Source: Sphaerospermopsis aphanizomenoides BCCUSP55 (GTDB lineage: Bacteria > Cyanobacteriota > Cyanobacteriia > Cyanobacteriales > Nostocaceae). Taken from it: a DNA stretch of 46,640 nucleotides. The translations under genes and the position numbers were made by a program. Numbering within the stretch: position 1 is the stretch's first letter; each line of letters starts with the position of its first letter. Below the pieces are notes generated by a model. The model had not been told where the DNA came from, ran no database searches, and was given only the letters and a program-made list of their open reading frames with translations. Of this stretch, positions 26,426 through 34,775 are shown one piece after another. The DNA is taken from positions 1 through 46,640 of the forward strand of contig NZ_LUFH02000045.1 of the NCBI RefSeq assembly GCF_001586785.1, in the 5' to 3' direction.

Positions 26426-27598
26426 ATGATGCCTGTAACCTGCTCAGTAAAAATCTTGTTAATTGAAGACAATCTAGCGGAAGCTAGGTTGTTACAAGAA
26501 TTTATGAAGCAAGTCCAATCTAAAGAGTTTAGTTTAGTTCATGTCCAAAGATTACGAGATGCATTTCATGAACTAAGTCAGCAGACCTATGATGTAATTT
26601 TATTGGATTTAACTTTACCTGATAGTCAAGGATTATCATCATTACCCTTGCTAATAAGTCAATCTCCTAGCACTCCCATTGTCGTTCTCACCAATACTAA
26701 TGATGAAGAATTAGCAATTGAAGCTGTGCGACAAGGAGCGCAAGATTATTTAGTGAAAAGACAAGTAAATCCAGATGTTTTATTTCGCTCAGTGCAGTAT
26801 GCAATTGCCAGAAAACAGGTCTTAGAACAATTGCGTACAGTCAATCAAACATTAGAAACCAGAGTTGAAGAAAGAACTGCTGAACTAGTCAAAGCGCAAG
26901 AACTATATCAGTTTAAATCTGAATTTGTCTCCATGCTTTCTCATGACATCCGTAATCCATTGAATACTATTCTCTTAGCTGCTGGCTTGCTACAAAATAA
27001 TGATGACAAATTAAGCAATGAGAAAAAATTAAATCACTTACAGATGATTCGCACCGCCATCAAAAACATGGCGCAATTATTGGATGAAGTTTCATTTATT
27101 GGTAAATCTGATTCAGGAAAATTACAATGTCAACTCAGCCACCTAGATTTAGAAGCTTTCTGTCACCAAATACTCGAAGATGCTCATTTAACTGCTTTAG
27201 AGAAGCACGTGACTATAGAATTTTCTAGTGTTGGTGACTGTAGATCAACTTTTGGGGATGAAAGTTTATTAAGGCACATTTTAGGAAATTTACTTAATAA
27301 TGCCATTAAGTATTCCCATCCTCATAGCAAAATTAAATTTGAATTAATTAGTCAAAATCAAACAGTTACTTTCCGGTTTCAAGATTGGGGAATTGGCATT
27401 TCTAAAGAAGACCAAAACCAACTATTTCTTCCCTTCCACCGTGGTGAAAATGTCGGTAATATTTCCGGTACAGGTATGGGTTTAGCAATTGTGAAAAAAT
27501 GTGTTGAAGCACATGGAGGTGAAATTTTAGTTGATAGTCAAATTGATATCGGTTCAACATTTACCGTTAATTTGCCATTGATTAGACCTCATCTTTAA
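26426..27598 (+). CDS. Receiver-histidine kinase hybrid protein
   Basis: Cytoplasmic signalling protein of 390 residues. An N-terminal receiver domain (KILLIEDNLAEARLLQEF, VILLDLTLPDSQG with the Asp, IVVLTNTND, YLVKRQ) is joined by a coiled-coil linker (RKQVLEQLRTVNQTLETRVEERTAEL) to a HisKA domain (FVSMLSHDIRNPLNTILLAAG) and a HATPase_c domain (N-box [32 protein letters not shown]). This is the reverse order of usual hybrid kinases. It may receive phosphate from the phytochrome kinase or a phosphorelay and change its own kinase activity; that is inference. It lies 225 bases after rcpA, across a repeat block. Confidence 0.9.
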   Translation: MMPVTCSVKILLIEDNLAEARLLQEFMKQVQSKEFSLVHVQRLRDAFHELSQQTYDVILLDLTLPDSQGLSSLPLLISQSPSTPIVVLTNTNDEELAIEAVRQGAQDYLVKRQVNPDVLFRSVQYAIARKQVLEQLRTVNQTLETRVEERTAELVKAQELYQFKSEFVSMLSHDIRNPLNTILLAAGLLQNNDDKLSNEKKLNHLQMIRTAIKNMAQLLDEVSFIGKSDSGKLQCQLSHLDLEAFCHQILEDAHLTALEKHVTIEFSSVGDCRSTFGDESLLRHILGNLLNNAIKYSHPHSKIKFELISQNQTVTFRFQDWGIGISKEDQNQLFLPFHRGENVGNISGTGMGLAIVKKCVEAHGGEILVDSQIDIGSTFTVNLPLIRPHL

Positions 27599-27674
27599 TA
27601 CCCCTCTTCTGTCACTTTCCGAGAATAAAGAATATAATAGTTAAAAGAAAAAACTCTACAAGGTAGGTAGAGCA

Positions 27675-27800
27675 ATGGATGTAGAATTACAAATCCTCAA
27701 ACATTTACGTCGAGATGCCCACCCAACAGAGGGAGTCATAGATGAATATTGTGAGGAGTACAGAGACATATTCAAAGAAGTAAGAAATTTTGATTCAGTT
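27675..27800 (+). pseudogene. Truncated IS701-family transposase remnant
   Basis: About 40 codons from ATG 27675 read MDVELQILKHLRRDAHPTEG, VIDEYCEEYRDIFKEVRNF and then unrelated sequence. This is the N-terminus of the IS701-type DDE transposase common in cyanobacteria. The body of the transposase is missing, and the frame runs into the 3' end of the galE gene on the other strand. About 60 bases of presumed left-end sequence precede the ATG. Recognition is from memory of the family N-terminus. Confidence 0.6.
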
Positions 27801-28793
27801 ACTAGCCCTGGACACCATTTCTCTCTGTCTTTCCCAAGCCAAAGTGGTAGACACGATTAGATCCAGATCATTATATTTGGGTTGCCAGCCCAGCACCTTG
27901 TGGATTTTATCAGCACAAGCTGTAACGCAGGCTGGATCACCATCACGACGGTCAGTTTCAATAACAGGGAAATCTACTTCAGAAATTGCCTTGACTCGTT
28001 CAATGACTTGACGCACACTGTAACCTTGCCCATAACCGCAATTCAGAATTTGGCTTTCTCCACCCATCTCCAGATAGAGTAAAGCCTCCAAGTGCGCTGT
28101 AGCCAAGTCTTCCACATGGATATAGTCCCGAATTCCCGTGCCATCTGGTGTGGGAAAATCAGTACCAAAAATTTGCATTTGTGGCTTACGTTTAAGTGCT
28201 GCATCACAGGCAGATCTAATCAAATGATTTGTCTTAGGTGATATCTGCCCCAGCTTTCCACTAGAATCGGCTCCTGCTACATTAAAATAACGTAAAATTA
28301 CGTAACGCAGAGAAGAAGTAATTGCATAGTCCTTAATCAGCCATTCGCTCATCAGCTTTGAGCGTCCATAGGGGTTAATAGGCATGGTAGGGGTAAACTC
28401 ACTAACTGGATTTTCCCCTACCTCTCCATAAACTGCGGCTGTACTGGAAAAGATGATTTGATTAACACCCATCACATGACAACAGCGGAGTAAATTCAAA
28501 GTATTGCGTGTGTTGTTAGCGTAGTAGTCAAGCGGATGGATGATTGATTCTGGTACAATTAGACTGGCGGCAAAGTGCAGCACGGCACTAAATTCATGCT
28601 TGGCAAAAACTAGATAAAGATGGTCTAGGTCTGCTAAATCGCCAATAATCAAATCGCCGTAAAGTACTGATTTTGGTGAACCTGTAGAGCAATTGTCATA
28701 GACTATAATGTCGTAACCTGCGATACCAAGTTGGCGGACAACGTGGGAGCCTATATAGCCTGCTCCACCAGTTACTAAAACTTTTTTTCTCAT
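27795..28793 (-). CDS. galE: UDP-glucose 4-epimerase
   Basis: Soluble short-chain dehydrogenase-fold epimerase of 332 residues that interconverts UDP-glucose and UDP-galactose. Seen are the NAD-binding GGAGYIGSHVVRQL, the SSTAAVYG strand with the catalytic Ser/Thr, the YGRSK (YxxxK) pair, RYFNVAGAD and GDPACVTACADKI at the C-terminus. Length is normal (about 330). It is coupled to the sugar transferase upstream on the same strand by an ATGA overlap, so both are made for the polysaccharide locus. The stop codon is at 27795-27797, next to an insertion sequence remnant; the last few residues (VSRASN) may have been altered by that event. Confidence 0.93.
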   Translation of the reverse strand: MRKKVLVTGGAGYIGSHVVRQLGIAGYDIIVYDNCSTGSPKSVLYGDLIIGDLADLDHLYLVFAKHEFSAVLHFAASLIVPESIIHPLDYYANNTRNTLNLLRCCHVMGVNQIIFSSTAAVYGEVGENPVSEFTPTMPINPYGRSKLMSEWLIKDYAITSSLRYVILRYFNVAGADSSGKLGQISPKTNHLIRSACDAALKRKPQMQIFGTDFPTPDGTGIRDYIHVEDLATAHLEALLYLEMGGESQILNCGYGQGYSVRQVIERVKAISEVDFPVIETDRRDGDPACVTACADKIHKVLGWQPKYNDLDLIVSTTLAWERQREMVSRASN

Positions 28794-30193
28794 CTACCTT
28801 GACCTAAAAAAACAACTCGTATGGTTTTGAAGGCGATCGCTAAATCTAACCAAATGGAATAGTTCTTGATGTAATAGAGGTCGTAAGCAAGCTTTTCATA
28901 GGCATCTTCAATTGATGCACCGTAGGGATAGAGTACCTGGGCCCAACCTGTTATTCCTGGTTTGACCAAATAACGTAGTTCATAGTAAGGAATCGCTTCT
29001 TTCAGCTTGGCATCAAACTCTGGACGTTCTGGACGTGGGCCAATCAAGCTCATTTCTCCCCTCAGCACATTCCAAATCTGCGGTAGTTCGTCGATTCGTA
29101 ACAGGCGTAGCCAACGTCCTACTCTAGTAACACGAGGGTCATGTTTATCTGCCCACTGTACCCCGCGTTTTTCCGCATCTTGATGCATGGAGCGGAATTT
29201 ATAAACTCTAAAAGGCTTGCCATACAAACCGGTTCGTAACTGGCTGTAGAATACTGGGCCTGGACTATCTAATTTAATTGCCAGTATCACGAGCAACATT
29301 AATGGGGATAAAATTACGAGTAAAATGATTACAAGAATCAAATCTACAAACCGCTTAAGCTTCATAGTGAAGTAACCAGGCATCAAGTGAAACCCAGGGC
29401 TAAAAGCGAACCACTTATCCTGTAGTAGGTACGAAGGGAGTTTATACCATAAGGTTTCATAAAAATCCGGAAGCCTGTAAATGGGAATACCTCGCAGCCG
29501 GATTTGCATCAATTGTTGTACCTGTGTATCAGAAAACTGAATATTAGTGGCTATGATGACGGCAGACCAAGATTCTTGAATCCATTTGGATAAGTCATTG
29601 AAGTTTCCTACATAATTCAGATTATCCAGTTCTAAACTAGTAGGCTTTTGATCACCTTCAGAAGTTAGCACAACTAACTTCCCCAATAGATTTAGCTGTA
29701 ATAGATTTTGTGTAAATTTGATGGCGCTGTCGCCTGCACCCAGCATCAACCAACGACTTTGCTCAGTACGCGATCGCACCCATCTGGCTGCCAATAGTCT
29801 TAACATCACTGCCCAGATGCTAAAGATTCCTAAGCTTGATAGCAAAACGCCCCGTTTAATTAATGTATAATCCACCCAAGCCATTAGCGCAAAAATGAAA
29901 AAACCACTTGTAAAAATGCCGATCAGGGTGCGAGCAGGTGTCCTTAATCCCGCAATCTGCCTTTCTGGATGGTAAGTATCAGCCAAATAAAGTCCCACTA
30001 GCATTAAGAAAACAAAATAGTAAATTAAAGGATCAAATCCGTTAATTGGTTGGCCTAACCGTAACCAAAAAGCCAATAATAAACAAACATACAAGCCAAA
30101 AATATCACCTAAAAACAGCATTATAGGCAGAGTACGTGGTATGTTTGGCAGCTTAGTATTATTTGGAGAACTAATGTAACTGGTAAGAGTCAT
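28790..30193 (-). CDS. Polyprenyl-phosphate sugar-1-phosphate transferase (exopolysaccharide initiation)
   Basis: Membrane protein of 467 residues of the WbaP/HepC-like class, which starts polysaccharide repeat-unit synthesis by moving a sugar phosphate from UDP-sugar to undecaprenyl phosphate. The N-terminal half has about five hydrophobic segments, followed by a soluble region. The C-terminal bacterial sugar transferase domain is complete: KRFVDLILVIILLVILSP, then SPGPVFYSQLRTGLYGKPFRVYKFRSMH, RIDELPQIWNVLRGEMSLIGPRPERPEF, and RYLVKPGITGWAQV. Which sugar it transfers is not clear. It overlaps galE by 4 bases and is divergent from the Wzc-like operon. Confidence 0.93.
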   Translation of the reverse strand: MTLTSYISSPNNTKLPNIPRTLPIMLFLGDIFGLYVCLLLAFWLRLGQPINGFDPLIYYFVFLMLVGLYLADTYHPERQIAGLRTPARTLIGIFTSGFFIFALMAWVDYTLIKRGVLLSSLGIFSIWAVMLRLLAARWVRSRTEQSRWLMLGAGDSAIKFTQNLLQLNLLGKLVVLTSEGDQKPTSLELDNLNYVGNFNDLSKWIQESWSAVIIATNIQFSDTQVQQLMQIRLRGIPIYRLPDFYETLWYKLPSYLLQDKWFAFSPGFHLMPGYFTMKLKRFVDLILVIILLVILSPLMLLVILAIKLDSPGPVFYSQLRTGLYGKPFRVYKFRSMHQDAEKRGVQWADKHDPRVTRVGRWLRLLRIDELPQIWNVLRGEMSLIGPRPERPEFDAKLKEAIPYYELRYLVKPGITGWAQVLYPYGASIEDAYEKLAYDLYYIKNYSIWLDLAIAFKTIRVVFLGQGR

Positions 30194-30689
30194 ATATTTT
30201 ATTAGCTTGTGTTTTGCTCATTTTTGTACAGGTTTTAAATTTCGCGTGGACTTACACATTGACAAGTTAGAAAATATCTAAATTAGCAGCAGAAGTTCAA
30301 GATCCAACTACCACACAGTTGAGGTATCCACAGTGCATGATTACTTCTAATGGCAACGATAGATGGCAGTTTATATTGATTCAACAGCATTCCTTTGGGC
30401 GATTTATGGAAGAGGGGTAAATACGCCTATTTTAAAAAACTGTTTCCAAGCACTAATTTTTTAGCACCTTTAATGGCAGGTTTATTTGCGCCAACTGTAA
30501 TAGAATGAATTTTTATTAATGATTCGATTCCATAAAATGATCGATAGATTCCTAAATTCTTCCAACAATTGATGTCAGATATGGTCAAGACAAACTACAG
30601 GAAGTTGAGGTCGTCTGGTTTGTCCTAACAAATCTGGTATAGCTTACACCTACAACTCATACATTGATAGAATGAGTTTTTCTTGAGAA

Positions 30690-30704
30690 TGTACTTAAAG
30701 TACA
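30690..30704. promoter_or_regulatory. 15-bp palindrome, copy 1
   Basis: TGTACTTAAAGTACA is a perfect palindrome about a central A. It belongs to a set of three (consensus TGWACTTWAAGTWCA) in this region, suggestive of a dimeric regulator's sites. It is 249 bases from the small frame at 30940 and about 550 from the Wzc-like gene. Confidence 0.5.
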
Positions 30705-30903
30705 CATATCACAGCTTTTGTGTCTAGCTTTATGCAACCATATTTTGGAAAATTGGCGTGGTAGAACTTATGCCAAATTGCGCTATTAGATATCTCAAGA
30801 AGAAAAATAAAATTCATCTTCATAATGCTTCTATTAATTTACTGGCAAAAGCCAATAATTAGACATCCACCAAGTTTTTATCAAGATTAGCATCAAGTAA
30901 TTG

Positions 30904-30918
30904 TGAACTTTAAGTTCA
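30904..30918. promoter_or_regulatory. 15-bp palindrome, copy 2
   Basis: TGAACTTTAAGTTCA is a perfect palindrome about a central T and matches copy 1 at 12 of 15 positions. It ends 21 bases before the start of the small frame at 30940, a place where a bound repressor would block transcription. Confidence 0.5.
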
Positions 30919-30939
30919 TGTTGCATAAGGACTAGACAA

Positions 30940-31170
30940 ATGAATTATGGTATGTGTATTTTAAGTACATCCTCTAAGCCGATAGATGTTATAAACAAAT
31001 TAGAGATACGTATAAATGTGGAATACTCTGCCCTGTTTAAACCTGTAAACGAAGTTATTTGCAGTAAACTTCAGACTCATAGGCTACAGTTGGAACAGGG
31101 ATATTTGAGTAATATTTTGACTAGTTCAGTACAGTTAAAAATAAGGTATTTTTTGCTAAAACAAATATGA
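30940..31170 (+). CDS. Possible small protein, unknown
   Basis: A 76-codon frame starting MNYGMCILSTSSKPIDV with AAGGA eight bases upstream of the ATG. The composition is mixed, with no hydrophobic segment or motif I recognise. It lies 82 bases before the Wzc-like gene, on the same strand. It may be a leader peptide or a small protein of the operon, or chance. A third copy of the palindrome lies within its first ten codons. Confidence 0.35.
   Translation: MNYGMCILSTSSKPIDVINKLEIRINVEYSALFKPVNEVICSKLQTHRLQLEQGYLSNILTSSVQLKIRYFLLKQI
30955..30969. promoter_or_regulatory. 15-bp palindrome, copy 3 (imperfect)
   Basis: TGTATTTTAAGTACA matches copy 1 at 13 of 15 positions. It lies inside the small frame at 30940 and 284 bases before the Wzc-like start. 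Confidence 0.4.
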
Positions 31171-31252
31171 CGAATCTTTGTTATGGCAAGCAAAATGACT
31201 TCTTTATTTTTAATAATGAAAATTAAATATCGATCAGCGATAACGTTTTAAT

Positions 31253-33421
31253 ATGGAATCTAAACAAGAAGACCAAAATTTATTGGAATTTCAAAATTAC
31301 TCTCTGGTTTTTAAAAAGTATTGGTTAGTGATAGTAACTGTGATTGCCTTTGTTTTTGGATTAACAGGGTTATTAACTTTCATACAAAAACCAATTTATG
31401 AAGCCAAAGGTAAACTACTTTTAAAGCAGAGTGATGCTTCTTCTTTGGCGGGTTTGACTCAAAAAGTGGGAGGACTGACAGGTCTGAGTAATACAAGTAA
31501 TCCTGTGGATACAGAAGTACAAATAATTCGTTCTAATCCCATAGTTCAAAAAACTATTGACAGACTTAAATTAAAAAATAAACAGGGTAACGCCCTCACA
31601 ATTGAGGAATTTATCAAAAAACTAAAAGTCACCGGGATTCGTGATACAGATGTGATGGAGTTAACTTACCAAAGTAATAATGCAACAGAAGCTGCGGCAA
31701 TTGTTAATACTTTGATGAAAATTTACTGGGAAAATAATATACTGATTAACCGAACAGAGACTACATCTGCGAAGGAATTCTTAAGTAAACAATTGCCTCA
31801 AATTGAAAATAGAGTGGCACAAGCAGAAGCAGATTTACGCTACTTTAAAGATAAAAATCAAATAGTTTCCTTGGAAGCAGAAGCAAATTTAGGGGTGCAA
31901 GAAATTAAGAATTTACTAAGTGATATTTTTAGACAAAAGGCACAACTAGAAGCGGCTAAAAGTCGTTCTATAGGTTTGCAAAACCAGTTGAATTTGAATA
32001 CTCAAAAAGCCTTTAATCTTTCTACTATAAGTCAGTCTCCTGGTGTGCAACAGGTGCTAACAGAATATCAAAAAGTTCAAGATGATTTAGCTGTAACAAA
32101 AACTCGCTTGACCGATGAACATCCAACAGTCAAAAATTTGATCAGCAAAGAAAAAGCCTTGAAACAGCAACTAGAAAAGCGAGTAGGAGACATTGTATAT
32201 AGTCAAGAATCTATACCAGAAAAAAATTTGCAGATTGGACAATTGAAGCAAACACTGACAGATGAATTGGTGCAATCACAAGTAAATCAGTTGGCATTAG
32301 CAACCCAAATCAGCGTCTTGCAAAATGCATTCTTGAGCAGCCAAGCACGATTAAGAATGTTACCCCAACTGGAACAACAACAGCGATCGCTAGAACGACG
32401 CTTGCAAGTAGCGCAAGCAACTTATCAACAAGCCTTGAAGCAATTACAAGAAATGGAGGTGGCAGAGAAGCAAAAAGTTGGGAATGTGCGGATAGTTTCA
32501 GAGGCTTTGATTCCTGACAAACCTATTTCTCCCAGGATTAGCCTCAATTTAGCTTTAGGAGGATTTTTGGGAGTGCTATTGGGGATTGGTGTAGCACTAC
32601 TGTTAGAAGCTATGGATAAATCACTGAAGACAGTTGAAGAAGCTAAACAGTTGTTAGGTTATCCCTTATTGGGGAGTATTCCTCGCCTGGGTCATAAAGA
32701 AGGAATTGGATCAGAACTGCCCGTTAGAGACAATCCCTATTCATCGGCTAGTGCTGCCTTTGAGATGCTGATGACTAACTTAAATTTCACCCTTTCTGAC
32801 AAGGAATTACGGGTAATTTTAGTGACTAGTTCCATGCCGAATGAAGGTAAGTCTTTTGTTGCTGCTAACTTGGCAGTAGCAAAAGCACAGATGGGATGCC
32901 GAGTGCTGTTGGTGGATGCAGATATGCGTCGGCCTCGGCAACATGAAATTTGGGAACTACCTAATGTCATGGGGTTGAGTAATCTGCTGGTAGGTCAGGG
33001 TGAATTAGCAAAAACGGCACAAGTAATGGTTGGTTTAGAACTATTAACATCAGGAACAATTCCACCTAATCCTGTGGCGCTGATTAATTCTCAGCGGATG
33101 GATTTGTTAATTAAAGAATATGCTAAAGACTATAACTTTGTTATTATTGATACTGCACCACTAAGCATAGCTGCGGAGACACAAATTCTCGGCAAATTGG
33201 TGGATGGAATGTTGCTAGTTGTACGTCCTGGAATGGTTGATTCGCGTACAGCGATCGCCGCCAAGTCGCTGGTGGAGCAGTCAGGGCAGCAAGTTTTGGG
33301 CATGGTGGTGAATGGGGTAGCTAATGACATTGACTATGGCTACTACTCTTATCAACAATCTTCTCAAAAATCATGTAATAAAAAAACAGAGAAAAAATTG
33401 CCGAATATTCGGGTGTCATGA
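31253..33421 (+). CDS. Wzc-like polysaccharide co-polymerase and tyrosine autokinase
   Basis: Inner-membrane protein of 722 residues that controls polysaccharide chain length and export. The N-terminal Wzz domain has a transmembrane segment at about 22-44 (YWLVIVTVIAFVFGLTG) and GKLLLKQSD. A coiled-coil periplasmic part follows, then the second membrane segment (LNLALGGFLGVLLGIGVALL, near 428). The cytoplasmic BY-kinase has Walker A SSMPNEGKSFVAANLAVA, Walker A' LLVDADMRRPR and Walker B FVIIDTAPLS. The tail carries a tyrosine cluster (YGYYSYQQSSQK) for autophosphorylation. All elements are intact. It is the first large gene of the rightward operon. Confidence 0.95.
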   Translation: MESKQEDQNLLEFQNYSLVFKKYWLVIVTVIAFVFGLTGLLTFIQKPIYEAKGKLLLKQSDASSLAGLTQKVGGLTGLSNTSNPVDTEVQIIRSNPIVQKTIDRLKLKNKQGNALTIEEFIKKLKVTGIRDTDVMELTYQSNNATEAAAIVNTLMKIYWENNILINRTETTSAKEFLSKQLPQIENRVAQAEADLRYFKDKNQIVSLEAEANLGVQEIKNLLSDIFRQKAQLEAAKSRSIGLQNQLNLNTQKAFNLSTISQSPGVQQVLTEYQKVQDDLAVTKTRLTDEHPTVKNLISKEKALKQQLEKRVGDIVYSQESIPEKNLQIGQLKQTLTDELVQSQVNQLALATQISVLQNAFLSSQARLRMLPQLEQQQRSLERRLQVAQATYQQALKQLQEMEVAEKQKVGNVRIVSEALIPDKPISPRISLNLALGGFLGVLLGIGVALLLEAMDKSLKTVEEAKQLLGYPLLGSIPRLGHKEGIGSELPVRDNPYSSASAAFEMLMTNLNFTLSDKELRVILVTSSMPNEGKSFVAANLAVAKAQMGCRVLLVDADMRRPRQHEIWELPNVMGLSNLLVGQGELAKTAQVMVGLELLTSGTIPPNPVALINSQRMDLLIKEYAKDYNFVIIDTAPLSIAAETQILGKLVDGMLLVVRPGMVDSRTAIAAKSLVEQSGQQVLGMVVNGVANDIDYGYYSYQQSSQKSCNKKTEKKLPNIRVS

Positions 33422-33449
33422 AGTTTATTGATGGATTGATTAATTAATT

Positions 33450-34775
33450 ATGTCTAATATCTCAACAGCTTTAATTACTCTTGAAGAAAAGATTATTAAC
33501 CGTACTGCCATTGTCGGGGTGATTGGCTTAGGTTATGTTGGTTTACCTTTTGCAGTAGAAAAAGCCAAAGTAGGATTTCCAGTGATTGGTATAGAACAAA
33601 ATCCTGTCAGAGCAGAAAAAGTTAATCATGCTGATAATTACATTCCTGATATTAACGATGATGATCTCAAGAAAGTAGTAACTAATGGAAAATTACAAGC
33701 TACTACTAATTTTGACCAAATATCAGAAATGGATGTGTTGGTAATCTGTGTACCGACACCACTCAGCAAAAATCTCACTCCTGATTTAAGTTATGTAGAA
33801 ACTGTTACTCAGGGAATTGCCAAAGGATTAAGAAAAGGGCAGTTGATCACCTTGGAATCAACAACTTACCCAGGAACTACAGATGATGTCATACGTCCAG
33901 TCTTAGAGCAAACTGGTTTAAAGCAAGGAGAAGACTTTTTTCTAGCTCATTCTCCTGAAAGAGTAGACCCTGGTAATCAGCGATATACCACTAAAAATAC
34001 TAATAAAATAGTGGGTGCTTCTGACCCAAATTCTTTAGCTGTTGCCAGGTTATTTTATGAGCAAACGATAGAGAAAGTTGTCACAGTCAATAGTGCCAAA
34101 GCTGCTGAACTAGTAAAAGTATTTGAAAATACATTTAGAGCCGTGAATATTGCTTTGGTGAATGAATTAACCTTATTATGTGATCGCATGAGTTTAAATG
34201 TCTGGGAAGTTTTAGACGCAGCTAATACTAAACCCTTTGGCATCATGCCTTTTTACCCAGGTCCAGGTGTGGGCGGACATTGCATTCCCATAGACCCACA
34301 TTATTTGGAATGGAAAGCCAAGGAATTTAACTTTGAAACCCACTTTATTGCTTTAGCAGGAGAAATTAATCGCCGGATGCCGGAATTTGTCCGGGAAAAA
34401 ACCTGGCGCATTTTGAATAGCTTGGGTATAGCACCAACAAAAGCAAAGGTACTAGTAATTGGCGTTGCTTACAAGAAGGATTTAGGAGACTGGCGAGAAT
34501 CCCCAGCTATCTCCATAATTAACAAATTATTACAAGATGGGGTGGATATTGGCTATCACGATCCTTATGTACCGGAAATTACAATCAATGGACAGAAACT
34601 TTACTCTGTGCCATTAACTGAGGATACCCTGGCAATTCCTGAATTAGTCATTATCATCACCGATCATAGCCAAATTGATTACATTCACTTGGTGCATAAA
34701 GCTCAGGCTGTCCTGGATACAAGGGGAGTAACTCGACACCTAAATTGCGCCCAAGAAAAGGTGACACTACTATGA
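33450..34775 (+). CDS. wbpA: Nucleotide-sugar 6-dehydrogenase (WbpA type)
   Basis: Soluble NAD-dependent enzyme of 441 residues that oxidises the C6 hydroxyl of a UDP-sugar to a carboxylate. It shows the Rossmann VIGLGYVGLPFAVEKAKVGF, VLVICVPTPLSKNLTPDLSYV, the TYPGTTDDVI loop, AELVKVFENTFRAVNIALVNE with the active-site lysine, and the catalytic cysteine in FYPGPGVGGHCIPIDPHYL. The C-terminal VAYKKDLGDWRESPA matches the WbpA/WecC group that acts on UDP-GlcNAc or UDP-ManNAc rather than UDP-glucose. The neighbours WbpB, WbpD and WbpE point to UDP-GlcNAc as substrate. The stop overlaps the next start as ATGA. Confidence 0.9.
   Translation: MSNISTALITLEEKIINRTAIVGVIGLGYVGLPFAVEKAKVGFPVIGIEQNPVRAEKVNHADNYIPDINDDDLKKVVTNGKLQATTNFDQISEMDVLVICVPTPLSKNLTPDLSYVETVTQGIAKGLRKGQLITLESTTYPGTTDDVIRPVLEQTGLKQGEDFFLAHSPERVDPGNQRYTTKNTNKIVGASDPNSLAVARLFYEQTIEKVVTVNSAKAAELVKVFENTFRAVNIALVNELTLLCDRMSLNVWEVLDAANTKPFGIMPFYPGPGVGGHCIPIDPHYLEWKAKEFNFETHFIALAGEINRRMPEFVREKTWRILNSLGIAPTKAKVLVIGVAYKKDLGDWRESPAISIINKLLQDGVDIGYHDPYVPEITINGQKLYSVPLTEDTLAIPELVIIITDHSQIDYIHLVHKAQAVLDTRGVTRHLNCAQEKVTLL

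Larger units (their letters stand above)
30194..31252. other. 1-kb divergent control region of the polysaccharide locus
   Basis: The region separates the leftward sugar transferase/galE pair from the rightward operon, so it should hold promoters for both directions. It is AT-rich and contains three related 15-bp palindromes (separate entries) and one short frame with a ribosome binding site (30940). I see no tRNA and no intact transposase. The frames between 30200 and 30900 are all short and broken. Confidence 0.6.

Noticed and set aside
26140-26472. Minus-strand frame of 110 codons through the repeat block
   Set aside because: It is the translation of the heptamer and 31-bp repeats (ITNYELR type) and overlaps real genes at both ends.
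27675-27860. Intact small gene at this position
   Set aside because: Only the first ~40 residues match a transposase N-terminus; the remainder is the reverse side of galE.
30690-30704. Palindrome considered as a LexA box
   Set aside because: The cyanobacterial LexA pattern has four bases between GTAC and GTWC; here there are five, and the other copies fit still less well.
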